A stretch of DNA of 64,000 nucleotides from Singulisphaera sp. GP187 (GTDB lineage Bacteria; Planctomycetota; Planctomycetia; Isosphaerales; Isosphaeraceae), in assembly GCF_900129635.1 (NCBI RefSeq), contig NZ_FSRB01000001.1, positions 1,341,501 through 1,405,500 of the forward strand. The letters are read 5' to 3'. Position numbers and translations under genes: made by a program. Below are positions 17,060-25,749 of the stretch, one piece after another. A model generated the notes under the pieces. It worked only from the letters and a program-made list of their open reading frames with translations, was not told where the DNA came from and made no database searches. The stretch's first letter is position 1, and each line of letters starts with the position of its first letter.

Positions 17060-17130
17060 GACTTTCTCCCTTCCCGGCATCCCATTCCTATGAACGCCGG
17101 AAGCCTACGATGGCAGTTACGGGAATTCAA

Positions 17131-17158
17131 GGGGATCAGTTCCCCATGATCGGACGTT
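17131..17158 (+). repeat. 28-bp direct repeat, copy 2
   Basis: Identical over 28 bp to 16604-16631 and in the same orientation. The two copies enclose about 500 bp that hold one small, AT-richer membrane-protein gene. Confidence 0.75.
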
Positions 17159-17193
17159 ACGGCGGTTCCGGGGGAGATCCGCTGATCCGGTCC

Positions 17194-17700
17194 TTACTCT
17201 CCCGCGGCGTCGGAGCCTTTCAAGAGTCTCAGGCGGTAGCCTCGAGTCATCCAGCACCCGAGCAGCGTCGGGACCAGCAGCGGAACGGCGATCGCCCCGT
17301 AGACCACGAGCATTGCCACCGGGCCGGTGGCCACCATCCCGAGTAGATGGATCTCCATCGCGTACTGTCGCGGACCCTGGTAGAGGCCCGCGGTGAGGCT
17401 GATGTAGTCGTAGAACGACCCGGGCGCCACCGTCGCGACGATCAACAGCAGCAGGATCGCCGCCCCGCCGACTAACGCGAACATGATGAGGGGGAGTGCG
17501 ACCTCGCCCCGACGAACCAACCGTGAGGCTCCGATCGCCAGGCAGACCGCCACGAGATTCGCCATCGGCAAGGCCCCGATGAATGCGAGCCGCGTCCCCT
17601 CGAACGGCACATCCTTCAGGGTCGGGACTAGGGCGAAGTTCGCGGCGATCAGGGCGACCATAAGCATGGTGCCGGCGATCGAGGTCCGGAATCCTGACAT
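17194..17700 (-). CDS. hypothetical multi-pass membrane protein, 168 aa
   Basis: Start chosen at the ATG 17700 (MSGFRTSIAG...), since the residues before it are proline/glycine-rich and not conserved-looking. About four to five hydrophobic segments are visible: TSIAGTMLMVALIAANFAL, LAFIGALPMANLVAVCLAIG, LPLIMFALVGGAAILLLLIV, MVATGPVAMLVVYGAIAVPL. The N-terminal 'TSIAGTMLMVALIAANFA' is the planctomycete small-membrane-protein signature also seen in the remnant at 8897. Function unknown. Confidence 0.65.
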   Translation of the reverse strand: MSGFRTSIAGTMLMVALIAANFALVPTLKDVPFEGTRLAFIGALPMANLVAVCLAIGASRLVRRGEVALPLIMFALVGGAAILLLLIVATVAPGSFYDYISLTAGLYQGPRQYAMEIHLLGMVATGPVAMLVVYGAIAVPLLVPTLLGCWMTRGYRLRLLKGSDAAGE

Positions 17701-18003
17701 GGTGCTGTCTCCACCCGGCCCGGGCATGGTCCAGCCGCGCAGGATGCTCGACCGGCTGACACGGATTGGCGGGGCCAAGATCTCACAATACCGCCGCCAA
17801 GAGAGTCAATTTGCCACCACCGGCACGGCCGGCGGATTGCGGCCCATAGCGCCCATTATCGGACCCAATCATTCGGCGGATTGTTCCACCCGAAACACCG
17901 CCGACGCCTGACGTGGAACGAGCGATCAAAGCCTCGGCCCGCCAGGTTGACCACCTTGCCACTATCATTGTCGTTGCAGCTCGATCACGCCCGCGACGTC
18001 CTC
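17701..18003. other. intergenic stretch beside the IS110 remnant
   Basis: No gene supported. A GTTCCAC...GTGGAAC inverted pair occurs near 17883-17918, similar in sequence to the one at 16627-16660. This may be remnant repeat sequence. Confidence 0.4.
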
Positions 18004-18231
18004 TCAAGCCGCTTCGATCTCCCCGGCAAACTCTTGATAGGTGGTCCCCCCCTCCTTCAGCATGTGGTGCATGATTACAAGGATCGTGTGCACAACCGCA
18101 ACGGCTGCTCGCTTTTTGCCGCGACTGCCCGCGATTCTTCGAAACTTCCTCGACAGGTGCGTCGGCTTGGCACGGAACGCCGCCCACGCGGCCTGGACTA
18201 GCGCCGTTTTGTAGCACGCCCCAGCCCGGCC
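18004..18231 (-). pseudogene. C-terminal fragment of an IS110-family transposase
   Basis: The frame reads ALVQAAWAAFRAKPTHLSRK, then FRRIAGSRGKKRAAVAVVHTI and LVIMHHMLKEGGTTYQEF. This is the typical end of IS110/IS116/IS902 transposases (ALVxAAW...RRxxxRGKKxAxVAVAHxxLVIxxxLL). Upstream the frame degenerates within a few residues, and the DEDD N-terminal half is absent. It is an inactive remnant without recognisable element ends. Confidence 0.75.
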
Positions 18232-18291
18232 GCAGTTCTCCCAGCCCCGGGATGACCACCTCGGAATCCCACCCCCTCTTTTTTGAATCTC

Positions 18292-18324
18292 GGGTGAGCC
18301 GCTCATTGGACGTGCGGCTCACCC
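18292..18324 (-). terminator. hairpin downstream of the M56 gene, candidate terminator
   Basis: A perfect 10-bp stem (GGGTGAGCCG / CGGCTCACCC) with a 13-nt loop lies 37 bp beyond the stop codon of the M56 protein. No U-tract follows on the transcript strand, so termination would have to be hairpin-only or the structure has another role. Confidence 0.4.
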
Positions 18325-18360
18325 TTCGACCTCAACGAACGAACCGCAAGGAACCACCGC

Positions 18361-21300
18361 TCAGCGCTTCTCCAGCTTCAGCACTCCCAGGTCAACCGCC
18401 TGGACCGCAACATCACCTGCTTGCGCCGGTACTTCAATCCGGTGATTCAACAACTGGCCCGCACCATTCCGATCGAACCGGACGCTCAGGGAATAGGTTC
18501 CCACGGGCACGTCGTCGATCCGGAAGTGGCCGTCGCGGTCCACGCTGGCCGTAAGATAAGGACCGGCCACGCCAGCCTCGGCCGCGTCGGGTTGGGCCGT
18601 GACCAAGGCGAAATTCCAACGAACCTTCTCGTCAAATCCGTCGGGGGGCCGGAGCTTGCCGACGACCGGCCGGCCGGTTCCGCCGAGATCGATGTGGGCG
18701 GTTTTTCCGCCCGGGAATTCCGCCGAAAGCATGCACGACGAGGTCACGTCCGTGGCGCCGTCGTCCACCGTCAGCATGATCCGACGACCGATCGCCCCTC
18801 GACCTGAGACCACGCGGTCGAAGACGAATCGCCCGCCCGGCCCGGTGGTCACGTCGTGATGAGTGAAGATGCTCGGCGCATCCGGTCCATAGGAATGGAT
18901 TTCGCCGGAACTGATCGTGATCGGCACGTTCGCCGTAGGCGTCTTCCCGACGCGGAAGGTCCCTTCCACCCGAGACCATGGTTTCAGGCGAATGATCCTC
19001 ACCGTCGCCCATTCGGCCGCGGACTTGATGTGTGCGTATCCTGAAGTGTGCGTGATGACGAGTTGAAAATCCTTGTCCTGCGGGGGGAAGTGGAAGCGGC
19101 CGTCCTTGTCGGTCGTCTCTCGCGTACAGTAGGTGGAGGCATCGTCGATGTCCCCATTCTGGATGTTGATCTGAGACCCGGCAACTCCCAGCGCGACCTT
19201 GGCTCCGATCGCGGGGAGGATACCCGGCGTGACCACCTTCGCGATGATGTCCTTCCCTCGCTTCAATTCGAAATCGATCGAGACGTTCCCCTCGTTACTC
19301 TTGAAATCGCGCGAGACCGTGGGCATATAGCCGTCGGCCTCGATGCGGAACATATGGGCAAAATCGCCGCGATCACGACGGAATCGCAGATGGCCATCGG
19401 AGGCTGAATAGGTCTGACTCGGGATCCAGTTCATGTGCGATTCGCTCGACCTCACCCCCGGTACGACGCGGAATGCTTTGATCGGCTCCTTGGTGACCGC
19501 GTCGATGACCTTGCCCGTGACCACGAGGGGAGGTGGGAGTCGAAAGACATACTCCTCCGCGCGGGCGGTCAGCGGTTGATCAACCAGGTCCATCTCGTGG
19601 TCGGAGCAGATATCCGCCTGGAATTCATCCAGAGGGGCTTCGTTCCAGACCCAGACTCCCTCCTTGTCGGCATATTGACTGACGTGGTCGAACTCGAAGT
19701 ACGCGTAGTGGCCGCGCCACTGCTGGAAGAGGATGCGTGCCTTGGGGACCGGGTTGCCCTGAGCGTCCAAAACTCGGATCCGAACGGTGCCGCCGGGCTT
19801 CATCTGGAAGTCGACCGGCCCCATCGCCTGGTCGATGCTCAGTTCCTTCACGTCCGTGGCCCGGCCCTTGGCGGAAGCCACGATCCTGGCCGATCGGGGC
19901 TCACAACCGGCCAGTTTGTAAACCCCGTCATCCCCCGTCTTCGCCTCGCGGATGTCGTTCAGGAACTTCGTGCGAATCCGAGCCCCGACGATCGGCTTTC
20001 CCGCTTCGTCGGTGACCCGGCCGGTGACCGTCAGGCCGCGATCCAGAACAACCTTGCTCACCGGCTCCCGACCTCGTTCGATGCCGAACTCATCGCGCGT
20101 CAACGGCCGGCGGAGCGACTTATAATCCGGGTGATCGATCTCCACGAAGACTTCGCCCATCAAGGCCGGCACGCTGTCGAAATGCCACTTGCCTGCGACG
20201 TCGGTCTTCAGCGTCGTGCCGACGCCGAATTGCCGATGGTCCCCGGGACGCTTCTTGAATTCGAGGTTGGGATGGATCTTCACGCCTTCGACGGGCTTGC
20301 CCGCGGCGTCGACGATGACTCCCCCCACCGACCAGCCCGCTTCCAACTCGGCGGTGAAGCGGGATGGAATCAGTTCCTCATGAGATTCGGAAGACCAACC
20401 CGCCCAGTAAGGCCCGTAGCCCGGAGTTGTGATGTTGACGTCGAAATGGTCCGGAGCCTGGGGAAGCACGACCACGAGGCACCCCTCGGCGTCCGTCTTC
20501 ACGATCGGTCCGTAAGTGCTCTTCTTGACGAACGTGCCGCGGCGGATCTGCTCGGCGGACGGAGCGGGCTTCGTGCGAATCTCGACGACGGCCTCCGGCA
20601 CCGGCTTCCTGTCCGGCCCCACGACGCGAAGCTCGAATGACGGCTCGGCCTTGGCGACGGCTTTGTCGCCCCCGGCTTTCGGATCCGGTTGTTCCAGGGC
20701 CGCCGATCCCTTGCCGCGATCCTGCGAATCGGCCCGAAGGTCGTCACCGGAGGCCCGCAGTTGGGGCACCGCGATAACGGCGAGCAGAATCAAGGCCCAG
20801 AGCGACCACGCGCCCGGCGCGGGCCGAATCGGCCGCTCCGCATCCAGCAGCCGCTGAATGCGGAGAAAACAGGAGGCTCGCGAATCCAGGCCGAAGACCC
20901 CGAGGGCTCCTTCCAGGTTGCGGCCGCTCCGATCGGCATGCCGGAGGATCCGCAGGAACGCCTCGCCCGACTCGACCGCGGTCCCAGGGCTGAGTGAGGC
21001 CGCGAGATCGTCGCAGGCGTATTCCCGAAGGCGATGAATGATCCGATTCGCGATCCAGGCCGCCGGATTGAAGAAGTGGAGGATGGCGACGCATCGCTGC
21101 AGGGCCACGACGATCAAATCAAGGCGCCTGACGTGGGCCAGCTCATGAAGCAAGACCCACCGCAGTTGCCGCGCCGAGAGGGAAAAGGCCAGCCCCTGCG
21201 GGAAGATGATCGCGGGTCGAACGACGCCCCAAACCGCGGGGGCGGCGATGGAATCATGTTCCACCAGCCGGATCGTCTCAGGAACTCCGGCGAGCCGACA

Positions 21301-21945
21301 GAGTCTGGGCAAGTCGATGGCCAGCCTCGACTCATCAAGCGGCGAGACCCGGCGAAGTTGGGCCCGAAATCGAAGCTGGGCGTGCGCGAGCCGCCCCAGT
21401 AGTAGCAGGACCCCAGCCAGCCAGGCGATCATGACCAGGGCCGACACCGACAGCCGGGCCGCCCCCGCACCGGGTTGAGCCGGTCCACCCATCGCGGCTG
21501 TACTCGTGAACTTGGATTCAACTTCGCCTGGCAAGATCTGTGGATTCGTTTCCGCGGTGAGAGGGCGTGACCCCAGGAACGGTTCGAGCCTTGACCCAGA
21601 CGAATCGGCCTGCCCCGTCGCCAATGCAACCGCCGGCGATTCAGCCGAAGGATGGCCTTCGACAACCTCGGCGCCATGAGTACCTTTAAACCATGATGAC
21701 GCCAGGGCGGAGGGCGTCCATTGCGCCAAGCCGGCCGGAACCGTCACCGCTACGGGGACCAGTAACTTGAGCGGGACCAGCAGGAAGAGGGCGTAACCCA
21801 CCTGGGGGGCGACCCGAGTGCGAATGACTAACCAGACCAGGCCGATCAACGTGAGCAGAAGCGCCGAATCCAGCAACGTAGCGATCATCCAGCCTCCCCA
21901 CCGGTCTCCCATGGAGTTGGCATATGCGATCATGACTTCCATCAT
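18361..21945 (-). CDS. BlaR1-like M56 family metallopeptidase with carboxypeptidase-regulatory-like C-terminus
   Basis: Membrane zinc protease that in BlaR/MecR systems cleaves or inactivates its partner repressor. From the ATG at 21945 (1194 aa): helices near 24-44 and 50-75 (ATLLDSALLLTLIGLVWLVI, YALFLLVPLKLLVPVAVTVP); a further helix (SALVMIAWLAGVLLLLG); the zinc motif HELAH at 267-271 followed by VRRLDL; and a helix after YACDD. Beyond about residue 380 (LWALILLAVIAVPQLRASG) the rest, about 800 aa, consists of carboxypeptidase-regulatory-like beta units (VTGRVTDEAGKPIVGARI, VGGVIVDAAGKPVEGVKI). This replaces the penicillin-binding sensor of BlaR1. The BlaI-type gene lies 37 bp upstream. 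Confidence 0.88.
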   Translation of the reverse strand: MMEVMIAYANSMGDRWGGWMIATLLDSALLLTLIGLVWLVIRTRVAPQVGYALFLLVPLKLLVPVAVTVPAGLAQWTPSALASSWFKGTHGAEVVEGHPSAESPAVALATGQADSSGSRLEPFLGSRPLTAETNPQILPGEVESKFTSTAAMGGPAQPGAGAARLSVSALVMIAWLAGVLLLLGRLAHAQLRFRAQLRRVSPLDESRLAIDLPRLCRLAGVPETIRLVEHDSIAAPAVWGVVRPAIIFPQGLAFSLSARQLRWVLLHELAHVRRLDLIVVALQRCVAILHFFNPAAWIANRIIHRLREYACDDLAASLSPGTAVESGEAFLRILRHADRSGRNLEGALGVFGLDSRASCFLRIQRLLDAERPIRPAPGAWSLWALILLAVIAVPQLRASGDDLRADSQDRGKGSAALEQPDPKAGGDKAVAKAEPSFELRVVGPDRKPVPEAVVEIRTKPAPSAEQIRRGTFVKKSTYGPIVKTDAEGCLVVVLPQAPDHFDVNITTPGYGPYWAGWSSESHEELIPSRFTAELEAGWSVGGVIVDAAGKPVEGVKIHPNLEFKKRPGDHRQFGVGTTLKTDVAGKWHFDSVPALMGEVFVEIDHPDYKSLRRPLTRDEFGIERGREPVSKVVLDRGLTVTGRVTDEAGKPIVGARIRTKFLNDIREAKTGDDGVYKLAGCEPRSARIVASAKGRATDVKELSIDQAMGPVDFQMKPGGTVRIRVLDAQGNPVPKARILFQQWRGHYAYFEFDHVSQYADKEGVWVWNEAPLDEFQADICSDHEMDLVDQPLTARAEEYVFRLPPPLVVTGKVIDAVTKEPIKAFRVVPGVRSSESHMNWIPSQTYSASDGHLRFRRDRGDFAHMFRIEADGYMPTVSRDFKSNEGNVSIDFELKRGKDIIAKVVTPGILPAIGAKVALGVAGSQINIQNGDIDDASTYCTRETTDKDGRFHFPPQDKDFQLVITHTSGYAHIKSAAEWATVRIIRLKPWSRVEGTFRVGKTPTANVPITISSGEIHSYGPDAPSIFTHHDVTTGPGGRFVFDRVVSGRGAIGRRIMLTVDDGATDVTSSCMLSAEFPGGKTAHIDLGGTGRPVVGKLRPPDGFDEKVRWNFALVTAQPDAAEAGVAGPYLTASVDRDGHFRIDDVPVGTYSLSVRFDRNGAGQLLNHRIEVPAQAGDVAVQAVDLGVLKLEKR

Positions 21946-21982
21946 CACCACGTCCTCCCGTCGGAAACGAGACCTGGGCAAG

Positions 21983-22387
21983 CTATACGTCACCGCGCTT
22001 CTTCAACGACTCTTTCTTTGCGTCGATGAGCTTCTGGAGCGAGTCGAGGTCGGCTTCGCTCAGCGGAGTCCGCTCGACCATATGGACCAAGAGCGGGCCC
22101 GTCATGCCCTCGACGGCATTCGTCATCAAGGTGTCGGCGGCGGCTTGTAGCGTCGAAAGTGGCGTCTGGGCCGGCCGATAGACGAACCCGTTGCCAACCT
22201 GGGTGGTCGACACGTACCCCTTGTCAACCAGCCGCTTGAGGAGCGTCTTGACGGTGGCCGGCGTCCAGGAATGCTGCTCGCCGGCGATCGTGTAGACCTC
22301 ACGGGCCATCGCCTTCCGCAACTCCCAGACGATCTTCATGACCTTCCATTCCGCCTTGGATAGATCCTTCCGCTCCGCGGGACTCAT
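21983..22387 (-). CDS. BlaI/MecI/CopY-family transcriptional repressor
   Basis: Winged-helix repressor, 134 aa from the ATG at 22387. It shows the family start LSKAEWKVMKIVWELRKAMA and the recognition region HSWTPATVKTLLKRLVDKGY, the wing VSTTQVGNGFVYRPAQT, and a helical dimerisation end (LLVHMVERTPLSEADLDSLQ) that carries the proteolysis-site region in BlaI. It is followed after 37 bp by the M56 protease gene, the usual order of such pairs. Autoregulation through the palindrome at 22439-22454 is likely. The inducing signal is unknown. Confidence 0.9.
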   Translation of the reverse strand: MSPAERKDLSKAEWKVMKIVWELRKAMAREVYTIAGEQHSWTPATVKTLLKRLVDKGYVSTTQVGNGFVYRPAQTPLSTLQAAADTLMTNAVEGMTGPLLVHMVERTPLSEADLDSLQKLIDAKKESLKKRGDV

Positions 22388-22438
22388 CGGTCCGCCTCTT
22401 GATTCGCCGGGCCTGTATTCAGAAATGCCAACGCTTGC

Positions 22439-22454
22439 AAACCATCGATGGTTT
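22439..22454. promoter_or_regulatory. 16-bp perfect palindrome, candidate BlaI operator
   Basis: AAACCATCGATGGTTT is a perfect dyad 51 bp upstream of the repressor start codon. BlaI-type repressors bind short dyads in their own promoter region. The position and symmetry fit an operator; binding is inferred. Confidence 0.55.
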
Positions 22455-22932
22455 ACCACCCCACTGAGAACCGTAATCGGATCGCGTACGTTTGTCAACG
22501 ATCAGGCGCATCGAATCAGTCCGGCGAAGCTCGCACTCCCGAGGGACGCGAAGTCCTCCCGGCGCGAGGGTTCATTGCAGCCTCCGCGAGGCTGCAATGC
22601 GTGCTTCACTTTTTTCTGGCTCTCAAGAGTGGGAGGACGGCTCTCGAAGCTCGCCCTGGCTCCAGCGGCGGGCGAGGGCGGCGGCGGCCGGACGGGAGGG
22701 CGGGGTCGGCGGCGTGGCGGACGGCGGCGGCCATGCAGGCGTGGCGGACGCTCGCGGAGTCACGGCCGCCGTGAATTTAAAGGGGTCAGGATCCGATATC
22801 GCGATATCTGATCTTGGAGAATGGTACGAGGATAAGGATTCTGTGCAGTAATTTTCAGGCTCCTGTACACTGTTTTTGCGACGAAAACCAGTGTACGCCC
22901 GCTCTTGACCTCGTGCCATTCTTGTTAGGACA

Positions 22933-22978
22933 TGTTTCCGCCTCGGCCACTTGTCGAAACCTGAACTGACACTGAGTC
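22933..22978 (+). repeat. REP-like repeat unit (distant copy)
   Basis: The sequence ...ctcggccacttgtcgaaacc followed by tgaactgacactgagt matches the units at 5241-5274 and in the cluster at 5853-6098, about 17 kb away. It shows that the repeat is dispersed in the genome. Confidence 0.65.
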
Positions 22979-23131
22979 TACTCCACGCGCCAAGGTTCCT
23001 TGTCTGGAGTTTCTTTCGGTCGAGGGCGTGGAGCGGCTACATCAGTATGTCGCCCGTGCCCCTGTCGAGCTCGAGATCTGGCAGGGAGCGCTGGCCGATC
23101 GGTGGGAGGCGCTGTAGTCGATACTCCCACC

Positions 23132-24004
23132 TCATCCGGAGGCGGCGATGGCCGCGGGCACTCCGCTCTGGATATCGGGGAAGGTCAGCTCCACCTGGAG
23201 CTCGGTACGGATCCGGCGATTGGAGATCCGCTTGTTCGACTCTTCGCGCGCCGCCGCCGGGTTGTCCGGGATCAAGGCTTCGAACCGAGGCGGGGCCAGT
23301 CCCAGCAAGGTCGCGACAAGGCGGTAGAATTCCTGGCGTTCGACGGGGCGATCGTCGCTCACGTGGTAGATTCGGCCGGGTGCGCCTCGGTCGAGGGTGG
23401 CGACCGCCAGGTTGGCGGCGTCGTCGATGTGGATCAGGTTGAGGAACTTGGTCGGGTCGCCGGCGATCGGCTCGTTTCGTTCGAGGGTCGCCTTGCGCGG
23501 AAGCCGCTGGGGGCCGTAGAGACCGGAGCAGCGGATCACGACCGGATTCAGACCGCGCCCCGGGCCGAGATGTCGCGCGACCGCCTCGGCTTCGAGGCAG
23601 ACGCGGCCGGATTCGTGGGCCGGCTCGGCCGGGTCGTCCTCGGTGATCCAGCCGCCGTCGTTACGGCCGTAGACGCCCGTGGAACTCACGTAGACGAGCT
23701 GGCCGGCGGTCCCTGGGGCGTGCTCGAGAAAGTTACGGAGCCCCTCGACATAGACCGATCGCATCGAGTCGGCGCCCGAGCGGTCGAAGCCGACGCAGTA
23801 CAGTACGCGGTCGACAACGGGCAAGTCCGCCAGCGAGTCGGGCGCGAGTACGTTCGCGATCACCGGTTCGATGTCCGCGCTCAGTAGGCTCGCTGCCCGA
23901 GCGGTGGAGCGAACCGTGCCGTAGACGGTCTCGCCACGGGCCGCCAGGATCTTGCCAACGCGTTGGCCAAGATAGCCGCAGCCGACGATCAGGGTACGGC
24001 TCAA
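23132..24004 (-). CDS. NAD(P)-binding SDR-type epimerase-like protein (YeeZ-like)
   Basis: Extended/atypical short-chain dehydrogenase, 290 aa. The N-terminal nucleotide motif is LIVGCGYLGQRVGKILAARG (GxGxxG). LVYVSSTGVYG supplies the catalytic Ser/Tyr region but the YxxxK is not canonical, as is usual for YeeZ-like proteins. FLNLIHIDDAANLAVATLD is the conserved distal motif. The substrate is unknown. Its ATG overlaps the ruvX stop (ATGA), so the two are translationally coupled. Confidence 0.82.
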   Translation of the reverse strand: MSRTLIVGCGYLGQRVGKILAARGETVYGTVRSTARAASLLSADIEPVIANVLAPDSLADLPVVDRVLYCVGFDRSGADSMRSVYVEGLRNFLEHAPGTAGQLVYVSSTGVYGRNDGGWITEDDPAEPAHESGRVCLEAEAVARHLGPGRGLNPVVIRCSGLYGPQRLPRKATLERNEPIAGDPTKFLNLIHIDDAANLAVATLDRGAPGRIYHVSDDRPVERQEFYRLVATLLGLAPPRFEALIPDNPAAAREESNKRISNRRIRTELQVELTFPDIQSGVPAAIAASG

Positions 24005-24468
24005 GACTCCTCCTCAATCGGGTCGGCCAGTGGCGCGGCGGGCAGCTCGGTTTCGGGACAGCCGGCGTCGAGATAGTTCTGGAGCAGGATCTGTGCGGCG
24101 AGCATGTCGCGATAGCCTTTGCGTTTGTGCCGCTTCATGCCGATCGCGATCAGGGCATCTTCCGCTTCGGATGAGGTGTAACGTTCGTCGTGGTAGATGA
24201 CCGGTAGGCCCGTCAGGTTGGCGAGCCAGGTGCCGAAGGTTCGCGCTTTCGAGGCCGATGTGCCCTCGCGTCCCCCGGTGTGGAGGGGGAGCCCGATCAC
24301 GATCCGATCGACCTCGTGCTCGCTGACCAGGTGCTTATAGTGGCGCGCGTCTTGCGCCTGGTCGGTCCGCTCGTGGACTTCGAGCGGCGTGGCGATCATT
24401 CGCCTCGGGTCGCTGACCGCGGCGCCGACCCGCTTGGTACCGAAATCGAGGCCAAGAATCCGCGGCAT
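24001..24468 (-). CDS. ruvX: Holliday junction resolvase-like / pre-16S rRNA nuclease RuvX (YqgF)
   Basis: RNase-H-fold nuclease of the YqgF/RuvX family, which in E. coli processes 16S rRNA 5' ends and in other studies acts on Holliday junctions. Start ATG at 24468 (155 aa). Motifs are RILGLDFGTKRVGAAVSDP (first catalytic Asp), DRIVIGLPLHTGG, and VIYHDERYTSSEAEDAL (Glu and Asp). KRKGYRDMLAAQILLQNYLD closes the family core. It overlaps the downstream SDR gene by 4 bp. Confidence 0.9.
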   Translation of the reverse strand: MPRILGLDFGTKRVGAAVSDPRRMIATPLEVHERTDQAQDARHYKHLVSEHEVDRIVIGLPLHTGGREGTSASKARTFGTWLANLTGLPVIYHDERYTSSEAEDALIAIGMKRHKRKGYRDMLAAQILLQNYLDAGCPETELPAAPLADPIEEES

Positions 24469-24576
24469 GACCGACTCCAAGCACGAGGAACGACGTTGCA
24501 CCGAACAGGCCGAGCCTCGTGCTGGCATGACTGGTTTTTCAACCCAACGACTCAGGGAGAGCAGGGAAGTCAGAAC

Positions 24577-25656
24577 TCAAAGCAAGGTGCCGAAACCGCC
24601 GTTTTCGAGGCCTTCGACGAGCGCTTTGAGTTTATCGAGCTGGTCTTTTCGGGCGACCAGGGTGGCGCCTCCGGACTGGACGATCACCAGGTCGTCGACC
24701 CCCAACGTCGCGATGACCCCCCCATCATCGGAGACGATGATGCTGCCGGTCGTGTCGTTGGCGAAGACTTTCCCCTGGGTTGTGTTTCCGTTGGCGTCGG
24801 ACGGGACGAGGGCCGTGAGGGCACGCCAGTCGCCGACGTCGTTCCAGTCGTAGACGACTTCGAGGACCCGGACGTTCGTCGCCTGCTCCATGACGGCCTT
24901 GTCGATCGGCACTTTCTCCATCAGCGGGTATTCGCGGGCGACGGTCGCTTCCTCTTCGGGCGTGCCGAGCACCTGGCCGACGCGGTCGAGAGCCGCGGCG
25001 AGGACCGGGCGATGGACCTGTAAGGCGTCGAGGATGGCGCGAGCGCGCCAGACGAAGATGCCCGAGTTCCAGGCGAACCGGCCTTCGGCGAGGAACCGCT
25101 CGGCGGTGGCCCGGTCGGGCTTTTCGCGGAACTGGGCCACCCGATGGAGCGCAATTCCATTCTTGGAGGGGAGGGCTTCGCCGCGTTCGATGTACCCGTA
25201 GCCGGTCTCGGGGTGCGTCGGCTTGATGCCGAAGGTGACGAATGCCGACGGGTCGGCGTCGATCACCGAGACGGCTGCGTTGACCGTCGCCAGGAATTTT
25301 TCGCGAGGCTCGATCACGTGGTCGGCCGGCATGACGATCATCGTGCCGTCGGCATCTTTGCGGGCGACGATCTCAGCGGCCAGCCCGACGCAGGGGCCGG
25401 TGTCGCGTGGACAGGGTTCGGCCACCACGTTCTCGGGGGGAAGCTGGGGCAACTGCGCACGGACCGCGTCGGCCTGGTCACTGCCGGTAATAATCAGGGT
25501 CCGCTCGGGTGTGACCAAGGGGGCGATCCGGGCGACGGTCTGCTGGAGCATCGTCGCGTCCCCATAGAGGCGGAGCAACTGTTTGGGGCGGTTGCGTCGG
25601 CTCTTGGGCCAGAATCGGGTCCCACTTCCTCCGGCCATGACCACAGCGTGAAGCAT
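24577..25656 (-). CDS. manC: mannose-1-phosphate guanylyltransferase
   Basis: Makes GDP-mannose from mannose-1-phosphate and GTP for polysaccharide synthesis. Start ATG at 25656 (359 aa). The nucleotidyltransferase signature AVVMAGGSGTRFWPKSRRNR and the following PKQLL are clear. MIVMPADHVI, GYGYIERGE, VAQFREKPDRATAERFL, WNSGIFVWRA and WNDVGDWRAL are all characteristic of the GDP-mannose pyrophosphorylase domain. The C-terminal isomerase domain of bifunctional enzymes is absent. It lies among sugar-nucleotide genes on the same strand. Confidence 0.92.
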   Translation of the reverse strand: MLHAVVMAGGSGTRFWPKSRRNRPKQLLRLYGDATMLQQTVARIAPLVTPERTLIITGSDQADAVRAQLPQLPPENVVAEPCPRDTGPCVGLAAEIVARKDADGTMIVMPADHVIEPREKFLATVNAAVSVIDADPSAFVTFGIKPTHPETGYGYIERGEALPSKNGIALHRVAQFREKPDRATAERFLAEGRFAWNSGIFVWRARAILDALQVHRPVLAAALDRVGQVLGTPEEEATVAREYPLMEKVPIDKAVMEQATNVRVLEVVYDWNDVGDWRALTALVPSDANGNTTQGKVFANDTTGSIIVSDDGGVIATLGVDDLVIVQSGGATLVARKDQLDKLKALVEGLENGGFGTLL

Positions 25657-25749
25657 CGCGACTCCGTTCTCCTTGGGTGCTCGACGGACAGTCCCACGAA
25701 ACAGCGCAAGTGACGGCGCGTCTTCGCCGTCACCCACCAGGCTTGACGA

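Larger units (their letters stand above)
22388..23131. other. 744-bp stretch without a gene
   Basis: Besides the candidate BlaI operator it contains a GGC-rich low-complexity run (about 22660-22750), a perfect 14-bp palindrome GATATCGCGATATC at 22795-22808, and one REP-like unit at 22933-22978. Frames open through the GC-rich run have arginine/glycine-rich translations and no credible gene features. Confidence 0.6.

Noticed and set aside
22660-22760. GGC-rich run with open frames on both strands
   Set aside because: Low-complexity GC-rich DNA keeps all frames open; translations are Arg/Gly/Ala-rich with no start or RBS.
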